DNA of 31,608 bases from a virus, in IMG/VR virus record IMGVR_UViG_3300023184_000364, positions 1 through 31,608 of that record; one strand, written 5' to 3'. Each line of letters opens with the position of its first letter. Position 1 is the stretch's first letter. The translations under genes were made by a program, and so were the position numbers. Below, in pieces: positions 1-5,907 of the stretch. The notes beneath the pieces are model-generated. The model did not search any database. It saw nothing but the letters and a program-made list of their open reading frames with translations, and was not told the origin of the DNA.

Positions 1-1
1 T

Positions 2-24
2 CCCCCCCCCCCCCCCCCCCCCCC
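2..24. repeat. 23-nt C homopolymer at window edge
   Basis: An uninterrupted run of 23 C residues opens the window. It is followed by GTAC and a run of eight T. It has no coding or regulatory role that I can see. A long C run at a contig start is the complement of the poly-G artefact made by two-colour sequencers at fragment ends, so it is probably not real sequence. A genuine homopolymer cannot be excluded. Confidence 0.8.
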
Positions 25-300
25 GTACTTTTTTTTGTAACTCTTTTACGATGCAAATCGTAATGAAAGCACTTAGGCTTTGACCTACCTTTTTAGCTCG
101 GAGAATCGCCTGTTTTTTAATCCTCGGATCTAGCGTAAGATTTGTGGTTACTTTTCTCATTTAATTTTAATTTATAAATAAACCCTTGACAGTAATTATG
201 CGCATCCTATGCGTATAGGGCGTGAGATCCCCCGACCTTACTGATTCCAAGGCCAGCGCCACTACCGCCGCCCAACTTCGCCTGGCAAATAATCTTCCAG
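25..300. other. AT-rich non-coding stretch downstream of integrase
   Basis: No gene is visible here. The stretch holds a T8 run at 29-36 and a perfect 7-bp inverted repeat with a 4-nt loop at 46-63 (TTACGAT, GCAA, ATCGTAA). The AT-rich part is about 155-185. At 198-216 there is the palindrome ATGCGCAT followed by TATGCGTAT. The complement of that 9-mer recurs beside the attachment site at 1513-1521. No convincing terminator for the leftward integrase gene was found, because the hairpin is followed by A rather than T on the minus strand. Confidence 0.5.
186..213 (+). promoter_or_regulatory. Candidate rightward promoter, weak
   Basis: A perfect -35 hexamer TTGACA (186-191) is followed after 16 nt by TATGCG (208-213), a poor -10. 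It points into the 3' end of the leftward integrase gene, so a transcript would be antisense to it. No gene begins directly downstream. TTGACA also recurs elsewhere in the window just before start codons, where it cannot act as a -35, so this may be chance or another kind of site. Confidence 0.25.
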
Positions 301-1458
301 TTAGCATTGGTGAATTTTGTTTGGGGTATGGCATCCCATATTCCTACGGACGCCGTGTGTGGAATGAGGCTGGGTTCCCCTCGATCTGCGGGCGGGTTTT
401 TCCAAGGGCGTTTGAAACGTGGTCTGCACAGCCCCGCGGTCAACAAACTGGCGCAGATCTTCCACCTCATGCCGTTGGTAAAGTTGGTGGACTAGATGCG
501 AAGAATGGTTTACGAGTCGCATGGAAACAGATTGAGGCACCCCAGCCTTTCGGAGTTCGGTCACTCGCGTAACCCGTAAGGAATGAAAACAGTGAACACG
601 CAATCCCAACCGATTAAAAAGCTGGCGCCAGTAGTAGCTGGCTTTGGGCGGGATGGTGCAGGTCATCGTCTCGCCGTCGGATTTGATTTTTGTAAGCAGA
701 TCGACGAGGGCGGCGGGGATAGGGATGGTAAAGGACATTTCGGCGCCGCCTTTGGGGCAGGGGAAGGTCATCGTCTTGGCGGCCAAGTCCACCCCATCCA
801 GCGGAAGGGCAGTTTCACGGAGTCGGCAGCCAGTTGCCAGTCCGATCTCAAAACTTATTCCCATCCAACGGGGGAGAACCGGGGAGCTGAGGGCGGCTCG
901 CACCAGGGTAATCTGCTCGGGCGTAAAGGGCGGGAAGGATCGGATCTTGGGGGAGTATTTAATCCGGTAGTCGTCCAGGGCGTGAGTCTGCAAACGCCCC
1001 AACAGCCTGCCCTGCCTCTGAATCCATTTCATCATCTTGACGTCTCGGCAGGCTTGGTTGCGGTGGACTTGGTGGCCAGAGCGGTGGCGATGGGCATCGG
1101 CGGGGCGTCGATCTCCGCAACGCCAAACGATGTAGGCTTCAGCGGCCGCTGGTCCGAACTGGCTGAGTTGCAGGCCGTGCTCCGAAAGGAAAAGCTCCAG
1201 CCAGTTCCAAGAGTTCAGGTAATGGGAAATGGTCAAATGGCTTGCAGGCCAATTTTCTATGTGATATCTAACCCAGCCATGGTGCTCGAAAAGTTTTTCG
1301 TGTTCGTGGACGCTCAGCTCGGCCGCCTCGGCCAGCGCCTTGGCTCTGTGCAGTTGGGAGTCGGTTTGCCAGCGGGTAGTTTTTCCCTTCCAAATCCCGT
1401 CCGCTTTATATCGGATCGAGTAGGTCTTCTGGCCAGCTCGTTTATAAATCGAGGCCAT
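301..1458 (-). CDS. int: Tyrosine recombinase, phage integrase
   Basis: Site-specific recombinase that would integrate the phage at attP/attB. The 385-residue protein has the tyrosine recombinase layout: a basic N-terminal arm-binding region (about 1-60), a core-binding region (about 65-165) and a C-terminal catalytic domain. The visible catalytic residues are R212 in a TGCRLRE motif, a plausible lysine at K236, H292-x-x-R295, H318 in VNHSS and the nucleophile Y327 in QLYQR. The last 45 residues run past the usual end of the fold and are rich in basic residues and histidine. The gene is leftward, opposite to almost everything else, and its start lies about 90 bp from the tRNA-like attachment core. 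No Shine-Dalgarno sequence precedes the ATG. A 16-bp inverted repeat sits there instead. The 302-codon ORF on the opposite strand is a shadow. Confidence 0.9.
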   Translation of the reverse strand: MASIYKRAGQKTYSIRYKADGIWKGKTTRWQTDSQLHRAKALAEAAELSVHEHEKLFEHHGWVRYHIENWPASHLTISHYLNSWNWLELFLSEHGLQLSQFGPAAAEAYIVWRCGDRRPADAHRHRSGHQVHRNQACRDVKMMKWIQRQGRLLGRLQTHALDDYRIKYSPKIRSFPPFTPEQITLVRAALSSPVLPRWMGISFEIGLATGCRLRETALPLDGVDLAAKTMTFPCPKGGAEMSFTIPIPAALVDLLTKIKSDGETMTCTIPPKASYYWRQLFNRLGLRVHCFHSLRVTRVTELRKAGVPQSVSMRLVNHSSHLVHQLYQRHEVEDLRQFVDRGAVQTTFQTPLEKPARRSRGTQPHSTHGVRRNMGCHTPNKIHQC

Positions 1459-1466
1459 GTACTAAA

Positions 1467-1482
1467 CGTAGCATCTGCTACG
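1467..1482. promoter_or_regulatory. Inverted repeat in front of int, candidate operator or RNA hairpin
   Basis: CGTAGCA-TC-TGCTACG is a perfect 7+7 inverted repeat starting 8 bp upstream of the integrase ATG (read on the minus strand). It lies where a ribosome-binding site or promoter-proximal operator would sit. It could be a site for autoregulation by Int, or an excisionase or repressor site. As RNA it could form a hairpin limiting int translation. The symmetry is seen; the function is inferred. Confidence 0.45.
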
Positions 1483-1501
1483 ATTGCCTAGCAAGAAAAA
1501 C

Positions 1502-1521
1502 ATACGCAATGAATACGCATA
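1502..1521. repeat. ATACGCA direct repeats, candidate integrase arm sites
   Basis: ATACGCA occurs twice, at 1502-1508 and 1513-1519, 11 bp apart and about 30 bp from the tRNA-like core. The second copy extends to ATACGCATA (1513-1521). The complement of this 9-mer (TATGCGTAT) lies at 208-216, beyond the other end of int. Arm-type sites of lambda-like integrases are short repeats flanking the core, so this is a reasonable candidate. It has no experimental support. Confidence 0.4.
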
Positions 1522-1548
1522 CTCATACTGACGAAAGTAGCCAAGATT

Positions 1549-1573
1549 GGAGGTTCAAATCCTCTCGGGCGCA
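1549..1573 (+). other. attP: tRNA 3'-end fragment, probable attP core
   Basis: The 25 bp read as the 3' end of a tRNA: T-arm stem GGAGG, loop TTCAAAT, stem CCTCT (one G-U closing pair), acceptor strand CGGGCGC and discriminator A. The expected 5' half, beginning GCGCCCG, is absent upstream, so this is not a whole tRNA gene. Phages that integrate into tRNA genes carry such a copy in attP to rebuild the gene. The acceptor sequence resembles tRNA-Arg genes known to me. It lies next to int, as usual. The rest of the gene-free stretch 1459-1771 shows nothing else apart from the repeats listed separately. Confidence 0.8.
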
Positions 1574-1771
1574 AGACATATGGGGCAATGAGTTAGGGGA
1601 ATCTAGTAGCAACTCCGTAGCAAACGCTTCGACTTCGACTAATTTTTACGGCGGGGAACAACTACCCCAGCGCGGGACGGCGGCTTGGTTTTACAGTCAA
1701 AATTTAACACACCCCCGCGCCGCAGAGGCCGGACCAGAGGCCCAGTGGATGCGCCCCATGAGGACGATCTG

Positions 1772-1924
1772 ATGGACTACCAGCTCGCAAAGGATCTGTT
1801 CGGAATGGCGGCCGTGTTGGTTGGATGGGCGGTGCTGTTTGGGGTGGCGGTGAGTGGGCTGGTGTTCGCCGTGGCCTTCGTCTGCTGGTGCATCGATAAG
1901 TGCCGCAAGGAGTGGGATCTGTGA
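1772..1924 (+). CDS. Small membrane protein (50 aa)
   Basis: Unrecognised small protein. After a short polar N-terminus (MDYQLAKDLFG) it has one long hydrophobic stretch covering about residues 12-42, enough for one long or two short membrane helices. It ends in a charged tail (DKCRKEWDL), so it probably sits in the inner membrane. The ATG at 1772 is preferred over the in-frame ATG at 1685 because AGGA lies 7 nt upstream (1761-1764) and the extra upstream residues look non-coding. It is the first rightward gene after the attachment site and is followed by a good hairpin terminator. Tiny membrane proteins in this position are common in phages and may act on host physiology or superinfection. 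Confidence 0.55.
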   Translation: MDYQLAKDLFGMAAVLVGWAVLFGVAVSGLVFAVAFVCWCIDKCRKEWDL

Positions 1925-1983
1925 CTTTGCGTTCTTTTCCCTTGGGTCGTTTGCCTGGCGCCCCCGCGCTAGGTGACGGCGAA

Positions 1984-2025
1984 TCGGCCTCCACACGTTC
2001 TATCCGTGGCGGAGGTCGGCTTTTT
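1984..2025 (+). terminator. Rho-independent terminator
   Basis: A strong hairpin: TCGGCCTCC (1984-1992) pairs with GGAGGTCGG (2011-2019), and inside it CACG (1994-1997) pairs with CGTG (2005-2008) around a 7-nt loop. It is followed by C and then T5 (2021-2025). It lies 60 bp after the small membrane gene and would separate it from the next early gene. Confidence 0.6.
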
Positions 2026-2054
2026 CCCTTATTAGAAAAATTCCTGCGGCCCCT

Positions 2055-2122
2055 GGGTTTTATACCTGCCCGCAAAAACCCTTTCTTACCGTTGGCGTGG
2101 CCTGCGCCAAAAATGTCTTTTT
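2055..2122 (+). other. Two further stem-loops in early leader
   Basis: GGGTTTT (2055-2061) pairs with AAAACCC (2075-2081), followed by TTTCTT. TTGGCG (2092-2097) pairs with CGCCAA (2105-2110) around a 7-nt loop, followed shortly by T5 (about 2118-2122). Together with the terminator at 1984-2025 this makes three consecutive stem-loops in the 231-nt gene-free stretch 1925-2155. They may be a structured leader, antitermination site or small RNA. Confidence 0.4.
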
Positions 2123-2155
2123 GGAACGGTAACAAAAATAAAGGAACAAAATAAT

Positions 2156-2368
2156 ATGATTGATCCGACTGATGTGCGGGATCTGGAACAGGAAGGGGTG
2201 CTGGGTGAGTGCCAGCCTGCAGTGGCCTGGAGTGCAGGGGTGTTCGATGCCTTTGCCAACGCGGCCAGGGATATGCGGATCCAAGGAATGGAAGCAAGGC
2301 TGGGGCGACTAGAGGAAGTGGTAGCAGTTTACCTGAAAGAAAAACAACAAACCCAAGGAGAAAAGTAA
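2156..2368 (+). CDS. Small early protein with helical C-terminus (70 aa)
   Basis: Not recognised. The protein is soluble and acidic at its N-terminus. Residues about 40-62 (GMEARLGRLEEVVAVYLKEK) form a probable amphipathic or coiled-coil helix, which suggests oligomerisation. The start is supported by AAGGA about 10 nt upstream of ATG. It lies 1 bp before the ParB-like gene, so the two are likely co-transcribed and translationally coupled. It is GC-rich, unlike the following gene. Confidence 0.6.
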   Translation: MIDPTDVRDLEQEGVLGECQPAVAWSAGVFDAFANAARDMRIQGMEARLGRLEEVVAVYLKEKQQTQGEK

Positions 2369-2369
2369 T

Positions 2370-3242
2370 ATGAACACACAAATAGAAGAAACAAACAGCA
2401 GAGTTCAAATGGTGCAGCCTTTAATTGGATATGTAGATGGCGAAAGGGTAACGGTAGAGCTTGCTCAGCTAGGATCTGATTTCGCAAAAAGTTACCTTGA
2501 AAAGTTAAGAGTAAACAGACCAGAAAATGCTACCAACATTAGAAAGCTATCGAATGAAATAAATAACAATAGGTATCTATTTAATGGCGATGCATTCCGA
2601 TTTGATAAAAATGGAAACGCTGCCGACGGTGCGCACACTGCAAGAGCAATTATTGCCACAGGAAAGTCTGTCCCAAGGCTAATAGTTAGGGGTCTTGATG
2701 AGGCCGCGTTTCAAACGATTGATAAAGGGGCAAAACGAAAACTTTCGGATGATTTGTCATTATCAGGTATTGAGTGCTCACGTGATGTGGCCGCAGCTGC
2801 CAGACTTGCGTATGCGCTAGAATCTAAGCCAGGCCAACAGCCGTCATTAAAAGACAATACCGACACTGAAATATTAGATTACATAAAAGAGAATAACGAA
2901 ATTATCGAATTTGCAAAACTGCACGGAAATGAAAGGGGATTACTACTTGCCAGTTCAGTTATCTCGGCTTTTCATTTTGTTTTTTCTAAAATAAATAAAG
3001 ATTTAGCAAATACATTTATTGAAAAGCTAATAAATGGAGCAAACGTTGAAGAGAATGACCCAGTGTTTCTTTTAAGAAAAGTCCTCATAGAAAACATTAC
3101 AGCAAAGAAACGATACAAAAAATTTCACGTTTTAGCCTTCATCATAAAGACGTGGAATTCAACTAGGCAACAAATTCCCCTTAAATTATTAAAATACGCC
3201 CGAGTAGGTAAACAGGCAGAGGCGTTTCCTAAGATTATTTAA
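2370..3242 (+). CDS. ParB/Srx-fold-like phage protein (290 aa)
   Basis: Resembles a phage and plasmid protein family with a ParB/sulfiredoxin-like N-terminal domain. Its hallmark is a run of the form FNGD.IRFDKNG....DGQHR, then A....G, then l.vrGld...f.tiD.g..R...D.L. Here residues 70-130 match closely: FNGDAFRFDKNG, DGAHTARAI, IVRGLDEAAFQTIDKG and KRKLSDDL. The usual DGQHR motif reads DGAHT (86-90), so the conserved Q and R are replaced and any nucleotide-binding activity is doubtful. The C-terminal half is helical and unassigned. The gene is much more AT-rich than its neighbours and has a single GATC, suggesting recent acquisition. It has a good ribosome-binding site (GGAG). Its role in replication, partition or regulation is unknown. 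Confidence 0.65.
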   Translation: MNTQIEETNSRVQMVQPLIGYVDGERVTVELAQLGSDFAKSYLEKLRVNRPENATNIRKLSNEINNNRYLFNGDAFRFDKNGNAADGAHTARAIIATGKSVPRLIVRGLDEAAFQTIDKGAKRKLSDDLSLSGIECSRDVAAAARLAYALESKPGQQPSLKDNTDTEILDYIKENNEIIEFAKLHGNERGLLLASSVISAFHFVFSKINKDLANTFIEKLINGANVEENDPVFLLRKVLIENITAKKRYKKFHVLAFIIKTWNSTRQQIPLKLLKYARVGKQAEAFPKII

Positions 3243-3262
3243 TTTTAAAGGAGCAAAGTAAT

Positions 3263-3358
3263 ATGGAAATCCTAGATACAGCGGTGCGGATTATTGGTCC
3301 GATGATGGTGGTGGTGCTGTTTGTAATGGCGTGGCCGATGCTGAGGAGCTGGCGGTGA
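3263..3358 (+). CDS. Tiny membrane protein (31 aa)
   Basis: A 31-codon ORF with a good ribosome-binding site (GGAG, about 9 nt before ATG). The product has a polar start (MEILDTAVRI) and one hydrophobic helix containing VVVLFVMAW, and it ends in the basic MLRSWR, giving a single-pass inner-membrane profile. Its TGA overlaps the GTG start of the next gene, a strong sign of translational coupling and a real gene despite the length. Function unknown. It is the second tiny membrane protein of the early region, after the one at 1772. Confidence 0.5.
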   Translation: MEILDTAVRIIGPMMVVVLFVMAWPMLRSWR

Positions 3359-3651
3359 TTAAGCTGGCGAAGCCAAACAAGCTGGTGACTGCCCTGCGCA
3401 GGCGCAAAACGCCTGTGCAGGCCCAGCGCCTATGTGATCTGTACGGGGGCCGCCGCCGTGCCTGGCGACGCCGAGCGGAGCACAGCGCCGGAATGGTGAT
3501 AGGCACTAAGGACGGGTACGTGATGACGGCTAAGGCTACGCAAGCCCAGATGAACAACTGGCGTGCCCGTTACAACGGACAGATCCAAGAGATGAAAGCA
3601 CGGGGCCGAGCAGTGGAGCGGATCTTCAAACGGAGAATTGCAAAATCATGA
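3355..3651 (+). CDS. Basic winged-helix-like early protein (98 aa)
   Basis: Small, very basic protein. Residues about 6-55 (TALRRRKTPVQAQRLCDLYG, then TKDGYVMTA) resemble the compact winged-helix domain of many small phage regulatory proteins, in which a helix-turn-helix precedes a GY.L/V strand. It continues into a long charged C-terminal helix (RARYNGQIQEMKARGRAVERI). It probably binds DNA. The GTG at 3355 is chosen over the ATG at 3331 because GAGGAG lies 6 nt before it and the GTG overlaps the preceding stop; the upstream ATG has no ribosome-binding site. Its end overlaps the next gene by ATGA. Confidence 0.6.
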   Translation: MIKLAKPNKLVTALRRRKTPVQAQRLCDLYGGRRRAWRRRAEHSAGMVIGTKDGYVMTAKATQAQMNNWRARYNGQIQEMKARGRAVERIFKRRIAKS

Positions 3652-4109
3652 GCTCCTGCCTTATTTGCGACGAGTTCAATTTTAAAATACTAAAGAAGAA
3701 GTTTAATAGTCTTAGAGAGGGTAACGATATTGGATTAAGATCCACAATACTTGAGGCTCTACTTTGGATAGACAAAGCGGCTTTAGAGAATGACGAGAAT
3801 GGCTCTAATTTCCATGAGTTCTCAAATTCTTTTGTAGGTGTACGCTTTAGAAAATATAAGCGCCCTTGGCGGCGTGATTCTAATGATAGATGCGCAATAG
3901 TTGAATTGTATTGTAGATTTAAAAACAACAAAATTAGCAAGCGCTGGATGAGTGATTTTCATTCTTGGTGGTATCTTAACTTTGACGGCCAAGACGGATT
4001 GTATTTTGAGCTATGGAAAACGGACATTAAAGGCCAGCAGAACTTAATTTGGGCTGATTATCGAGAAGAGTACAAAATGACTCTTAGAAGTTTTAAAAGC
4101 ATTAAGTAG
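3648..4109 (+). CDS. Hypothetical AT-rich early protein (153 aa)
   Basis: Not recognised. A soluble protein with a CLICDEF start and a central basic stretch (RFRKYKRPWRRDSNDR). A tryptophan- and aromatic-rich region (about residues 100-135, WMSDFHSWWYLNFDGQDGLYFELWK) follows. No signal peptide or membrane helix is seen. The gene overlaps the preceding one by four bases and lies 4 bp before the PD-(D/E)XK nuclease gene, and both have the same AT-rich composition, unlike the genes around them. The two may have arrived together, so it could be a partner or modulator of the nuclease. That is inference from position and composition only. Confidence 0.6.
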   Translation: MSSCLICDEFNFKILKKKFNSLREGNDIGLRSTILEALLWIDKAALENDENGSNFHEFSNSFVGVRFRKYKRPWRRDSNDRCAIVELYCRFKNNKISKRWMSDFHSWWYLNFDGQDGLYFELWKTDIKGQQNLIWADYREEYKMTLRSFKSIK

Positions 4110-4113
4110 CACA

Positions 4114-4554
4114 ATGAATCAAACGTTAATTTTTCCTGATCCACCGAAAATCTGTGATCCAGTTAAAACTGGATTTACCAATCAGGGGCAAATTGCCGAA
4201 CTTGCGGTTCAGATTGATTTATTAAACATGGGGCTTTCGGCAAATAGGATTGAAAACAAGCCTTATGACATATTGGTCGAGGGAAACGGGATTGTTTTGC
4301 GAGTCCAAGTAAAAAGCACTACCTACTTCAAACAAGACCACAAAGCCTATCAGTTTAAAACCTCCCGCACTGGAGACACGGAATATACTGCTCTGGATGC
4401 TGATTTATTTGCACTAAAGGTCGTAGATAATCCGCATATTTATTACTACCGTTTACAGCATAGGAATACTCCAAACCTTTACTTAAGCGCTAAGTTCTTC
4501 ACTCCAGAGGCGTCTGCTTCTAGTAAAAAAGAATTATTTAAGGACTTGCTGTGA
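4114..4554 (+). CDS. PD-(D/E)XK superfamily nuclease-like protein (146 aa)
   Basis: The N-terminal half has the restriction-endonuclease-like core: a helix with the conserved acid (GQIAELAV, E29), then YDILVEGNG with D52, then a strand with the catalytic signature VQVKS (Q65-V66-K67). The E...D...QxK arrangement, with G before the helix, matches the small PD-(D/E)XK group that includes the cyanobacterial intron homing enzyme and Holliday-junction-resolvase-like phage proteins. It also has an aromatic strand (IYYYRL) near residues 108-115. The likely role is nucleic-acid cleavage, as a resolvase, homing-type or defence/anti-defence nuclease. The gene is AT-rich and adjacent to an unknown gene of like composition. 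Its end overlaps the next gene's GTG. Confidence 0.7.
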   Translation: MNQTLIFPDPPKICDPVKTGFTNQGQIAELAVQIDLLNMGLSANRIENKPYDILVEGNGIVLRVQVKSTTYFKQDHKAYQFKTSRTGDTEYTALDADLFALKVVDNPHIYYYRLQHRNTPNLYLSAKFFTPEASASSKKELFKDLL

Positions 4555-5102
4555 AGTCTGTGATGGATCCGGCATCGGCGCCCGAGGCGTCGTACAGGGT
4601 GGACATAGCCGGGGAGGTGGACGGCCCCGAAGATATCCTTGCTGAAATTATCTGTGCTCAGATGCCGGGTGCGACTTTGACTCAAACGCTGGCCTGTGCC
4701 CGGCACGTGTACGAATGGACGCAGGCAAGGGCCGCCGAGGAAGTGAAGATCTCTTTGTCCCAAACAATCTCGCGGGTGGTGGCCGTCCTACTACGGCCCG
4801 GCAATACAAAGATGGCCTGCTGGGCGCTGGGCTTTGCTTGTGATCTGGGATCGCTCAATGGCATGCCATCGATGCGGGCGGCGGCCCGTGAGTTTGGCTG
4901 GACGGTGGCGGCCCTCTCTAAGCGGACGATCTGGTGGCGCGATCATCTAGGGATTCGTACGAACGCAAATTTTAAATCTGCAGGGGCAGTGGAATCTTAC
5001 CGATCGGTTCAACGTGGAAACCATTGGCGCCGTGCGTCGGTGGGGGTGGAGAAAACTAAATCTGATAACCAAAAGGGAATAATGAAATCATGCAAATCCT
5101 AG
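4551..5102 (+). CDS. Helix-turn-helix DNA-binding protein (183 aa)
   Basis: A soluble protein with a probable helix-turn-helix at residues 106-135 (SMRAAAREFGWTVAALSKR, then WWRDHLGI). This pattern is common in phage regulators related to sigma-type HTH domains. The N-terminal half is helical and acidic, and the C-terminal tail (about 145-183) is basic. It might control early transcription or replication, or bind the origin. The GTG start is supported by AAGGA 6 nt upstream and by overlap with the preceding TGA; an ATG 12 nt downstream is an alternative. The 3' end overlaps the next gene by 13 bp. Confidence 0.65.
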   Translation: MKSVMDPASAPEASYRVDIAGEVDGPEDILAEIICAQMPGATLTQTLACARHVYEWTQARAAEEVKISLSQTISRVVAVLLRPGNTKMACWALGFACDLGSLNGMPSMRAAAREFGWTVAALSKRTIWWRDHLGIRTNANFKSAGAVESYRSVQRGNHWRRASVGVEKTKSDNQKGIMKSCKS

Positions 5103-5740
5103 AATTGAAACGTCTGGATAATGAAGGCAGGACGGTGGAAAAGGTGCCCGGTGTGCGAATGACTGCAAATGGGCTGGTATTCGACAAACCTCTGACGATT
5201 GAGGAGTGGAAGGAGGTGGGGCATATGTTAAAGGCGGCCCGAACTGCGACGCTATGGTGGGAGGCAGACTGGATGCAGTACGGCAAAGCGTCCTACGAGG
5301 AGACTGACTGGGACGAGGCGGTAGATCAGCTAGAGTTTGATTTTGTAGGCGGTAAGTATGACCTGCTGATGAGTCTGGCGGCGGTGCCGCTGGAGCGAAG
5401 GCGCCCTGGGCTGAGTGCCCAGCACTACCAGTTCCTAACAAAGCTTCCAACGGTAAAGGAGCAGGATAAGTGGGCGAAGGTGGCGGAGGTGGAGAAGCTG
5501 ACCCCGATGGATTTAAAACGATCGATCGCCCAAGGTGAAGTGGTGCGCGGATCTGAAGAGAGGCAGGGCGGCGTCAACACGATTCAAGAGGTGGTGCGGA
5601 GTTTCTCTGAATGGCATAGGCAGGTGGAGTCGCGCGATCCGATAGAAAACTGGTCTAGGGAAAAGCACCGGGAGCTGCTTTCGGAGATGAAGGCGATCGT
5701 GGATCTAGTGGCGTTCTTACAGAATGAGGTACAGGGATGA
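5090..5740 (+). CDS. Phage/plasmid regulatory-type protein (216 aa)
   Basis: Belongs to a family I recognise from phages, plasmids and integrative elements but which has no settled name. The family has a lead-in such as LTIEEWKEVGHML, then a WWEADWMQYG block, then a helical region ending VPLERRRPGLSAQHY..L..LP...Q..W...., then a final helix resembling the DNA-binding part of ParB-type proteins (LTPMDLKRSI). These elements are seen in order at about residues 35-150. The C-terminal helix (about 165-214) may form a coiled coil. A role in replication control, partition or transcription is likely but not shown. It is coupled to both neighbours by overlaps. Confidence 0.65.
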   Translation: MQILELKRLDNEGRTVEKVPGVRMTANGLVFDKPLTIEEWKEVGHMLKAARTATLWWEADWMQYGKASYEETDWDEAVDQLEFDFVGGKYDLLMSLAAVPLERRRPGLSAQHYQFLTKLPTVKEQDKWAKVAEVEKLTPMDLKRSIAQGEVVRGSEERQGGVNTIQEVVRSFSEWHRQVESRDPIENWSREKHRELLSEMKAIVDLVAFLQNEVQG

Positions 5741-5907
5741 GCGGCCGCACGCCGATGGAGTTAATGACGGAAAAGTACGAGCGGTCGTTACGTCATATTG
5801 CTGAGCTGAAAAAGTTAATCTCAGATATGGAGTCTGGGCAGATGGATCTTGAAAATCCTGTGCGGGCGCGGGATGCGGTGTTGTTGGGGGCTGAAGTAAG
5901 CTCGTGA
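5737..5907 (+). CDS. Small helical early protein (56 aa)
   Basis: A 56-codon ORF linked at both ends: its ATG overlaps the previous TGA (ATGA) and its TGA overlaps the GTG of the primase-helicase gene (GTGA). The product is mostly one helix (about residues 7-33, MELMTEKYERSLRHIAELKK) followed by an acidic segment, so it is probably a small oligomeric or adaptor protein. The overlaps and GC-rich codons support it as a real gene. Its place just before the primase suggests a replication accessory role. No homologue is recognised. Confidence 0.6.
   Translation: MSGRTPMELMTEKYERSLRHIAELKKLISDMESGQMDLENPVRARDAVLLGAEVSS

Noticed and set aside
46-63. Hairpin as int terminator
   Set aside because: On the minus strand it is followed by an A-rich, not T-rich, stretch, and it lies about 240 bp beyond the int stop.
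583-1491. 302-codon rightward ORF opposite integrase
   Set aside because: The leftward frame carries the full tyrosine recombinase active site; the rightward product has no family features and is Gly/Arg-rich as expected of an antisense shadow.
1500-1573. Complete tRNA gene at the attachment site
   Set aside because: Only T arm, acceptor strand and discriminator are present; no 5' acceptor strand, D arm or anticodon arm of the right spacing lies upstream.
1509-1772. 87-codon ORF spanning the attachment core
   Set aside because: It crosses the tRNA-like attP core and repeats, has no ribosome-binding site, and its product lacks protein-like character.
1900-2154. 84-codon ORF in the hairpin-rich leader
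   Set aside because: It runs through three stem-loops and a terminator, and the product is Pro/Arg/Gly-rich without any recognisable pattern.
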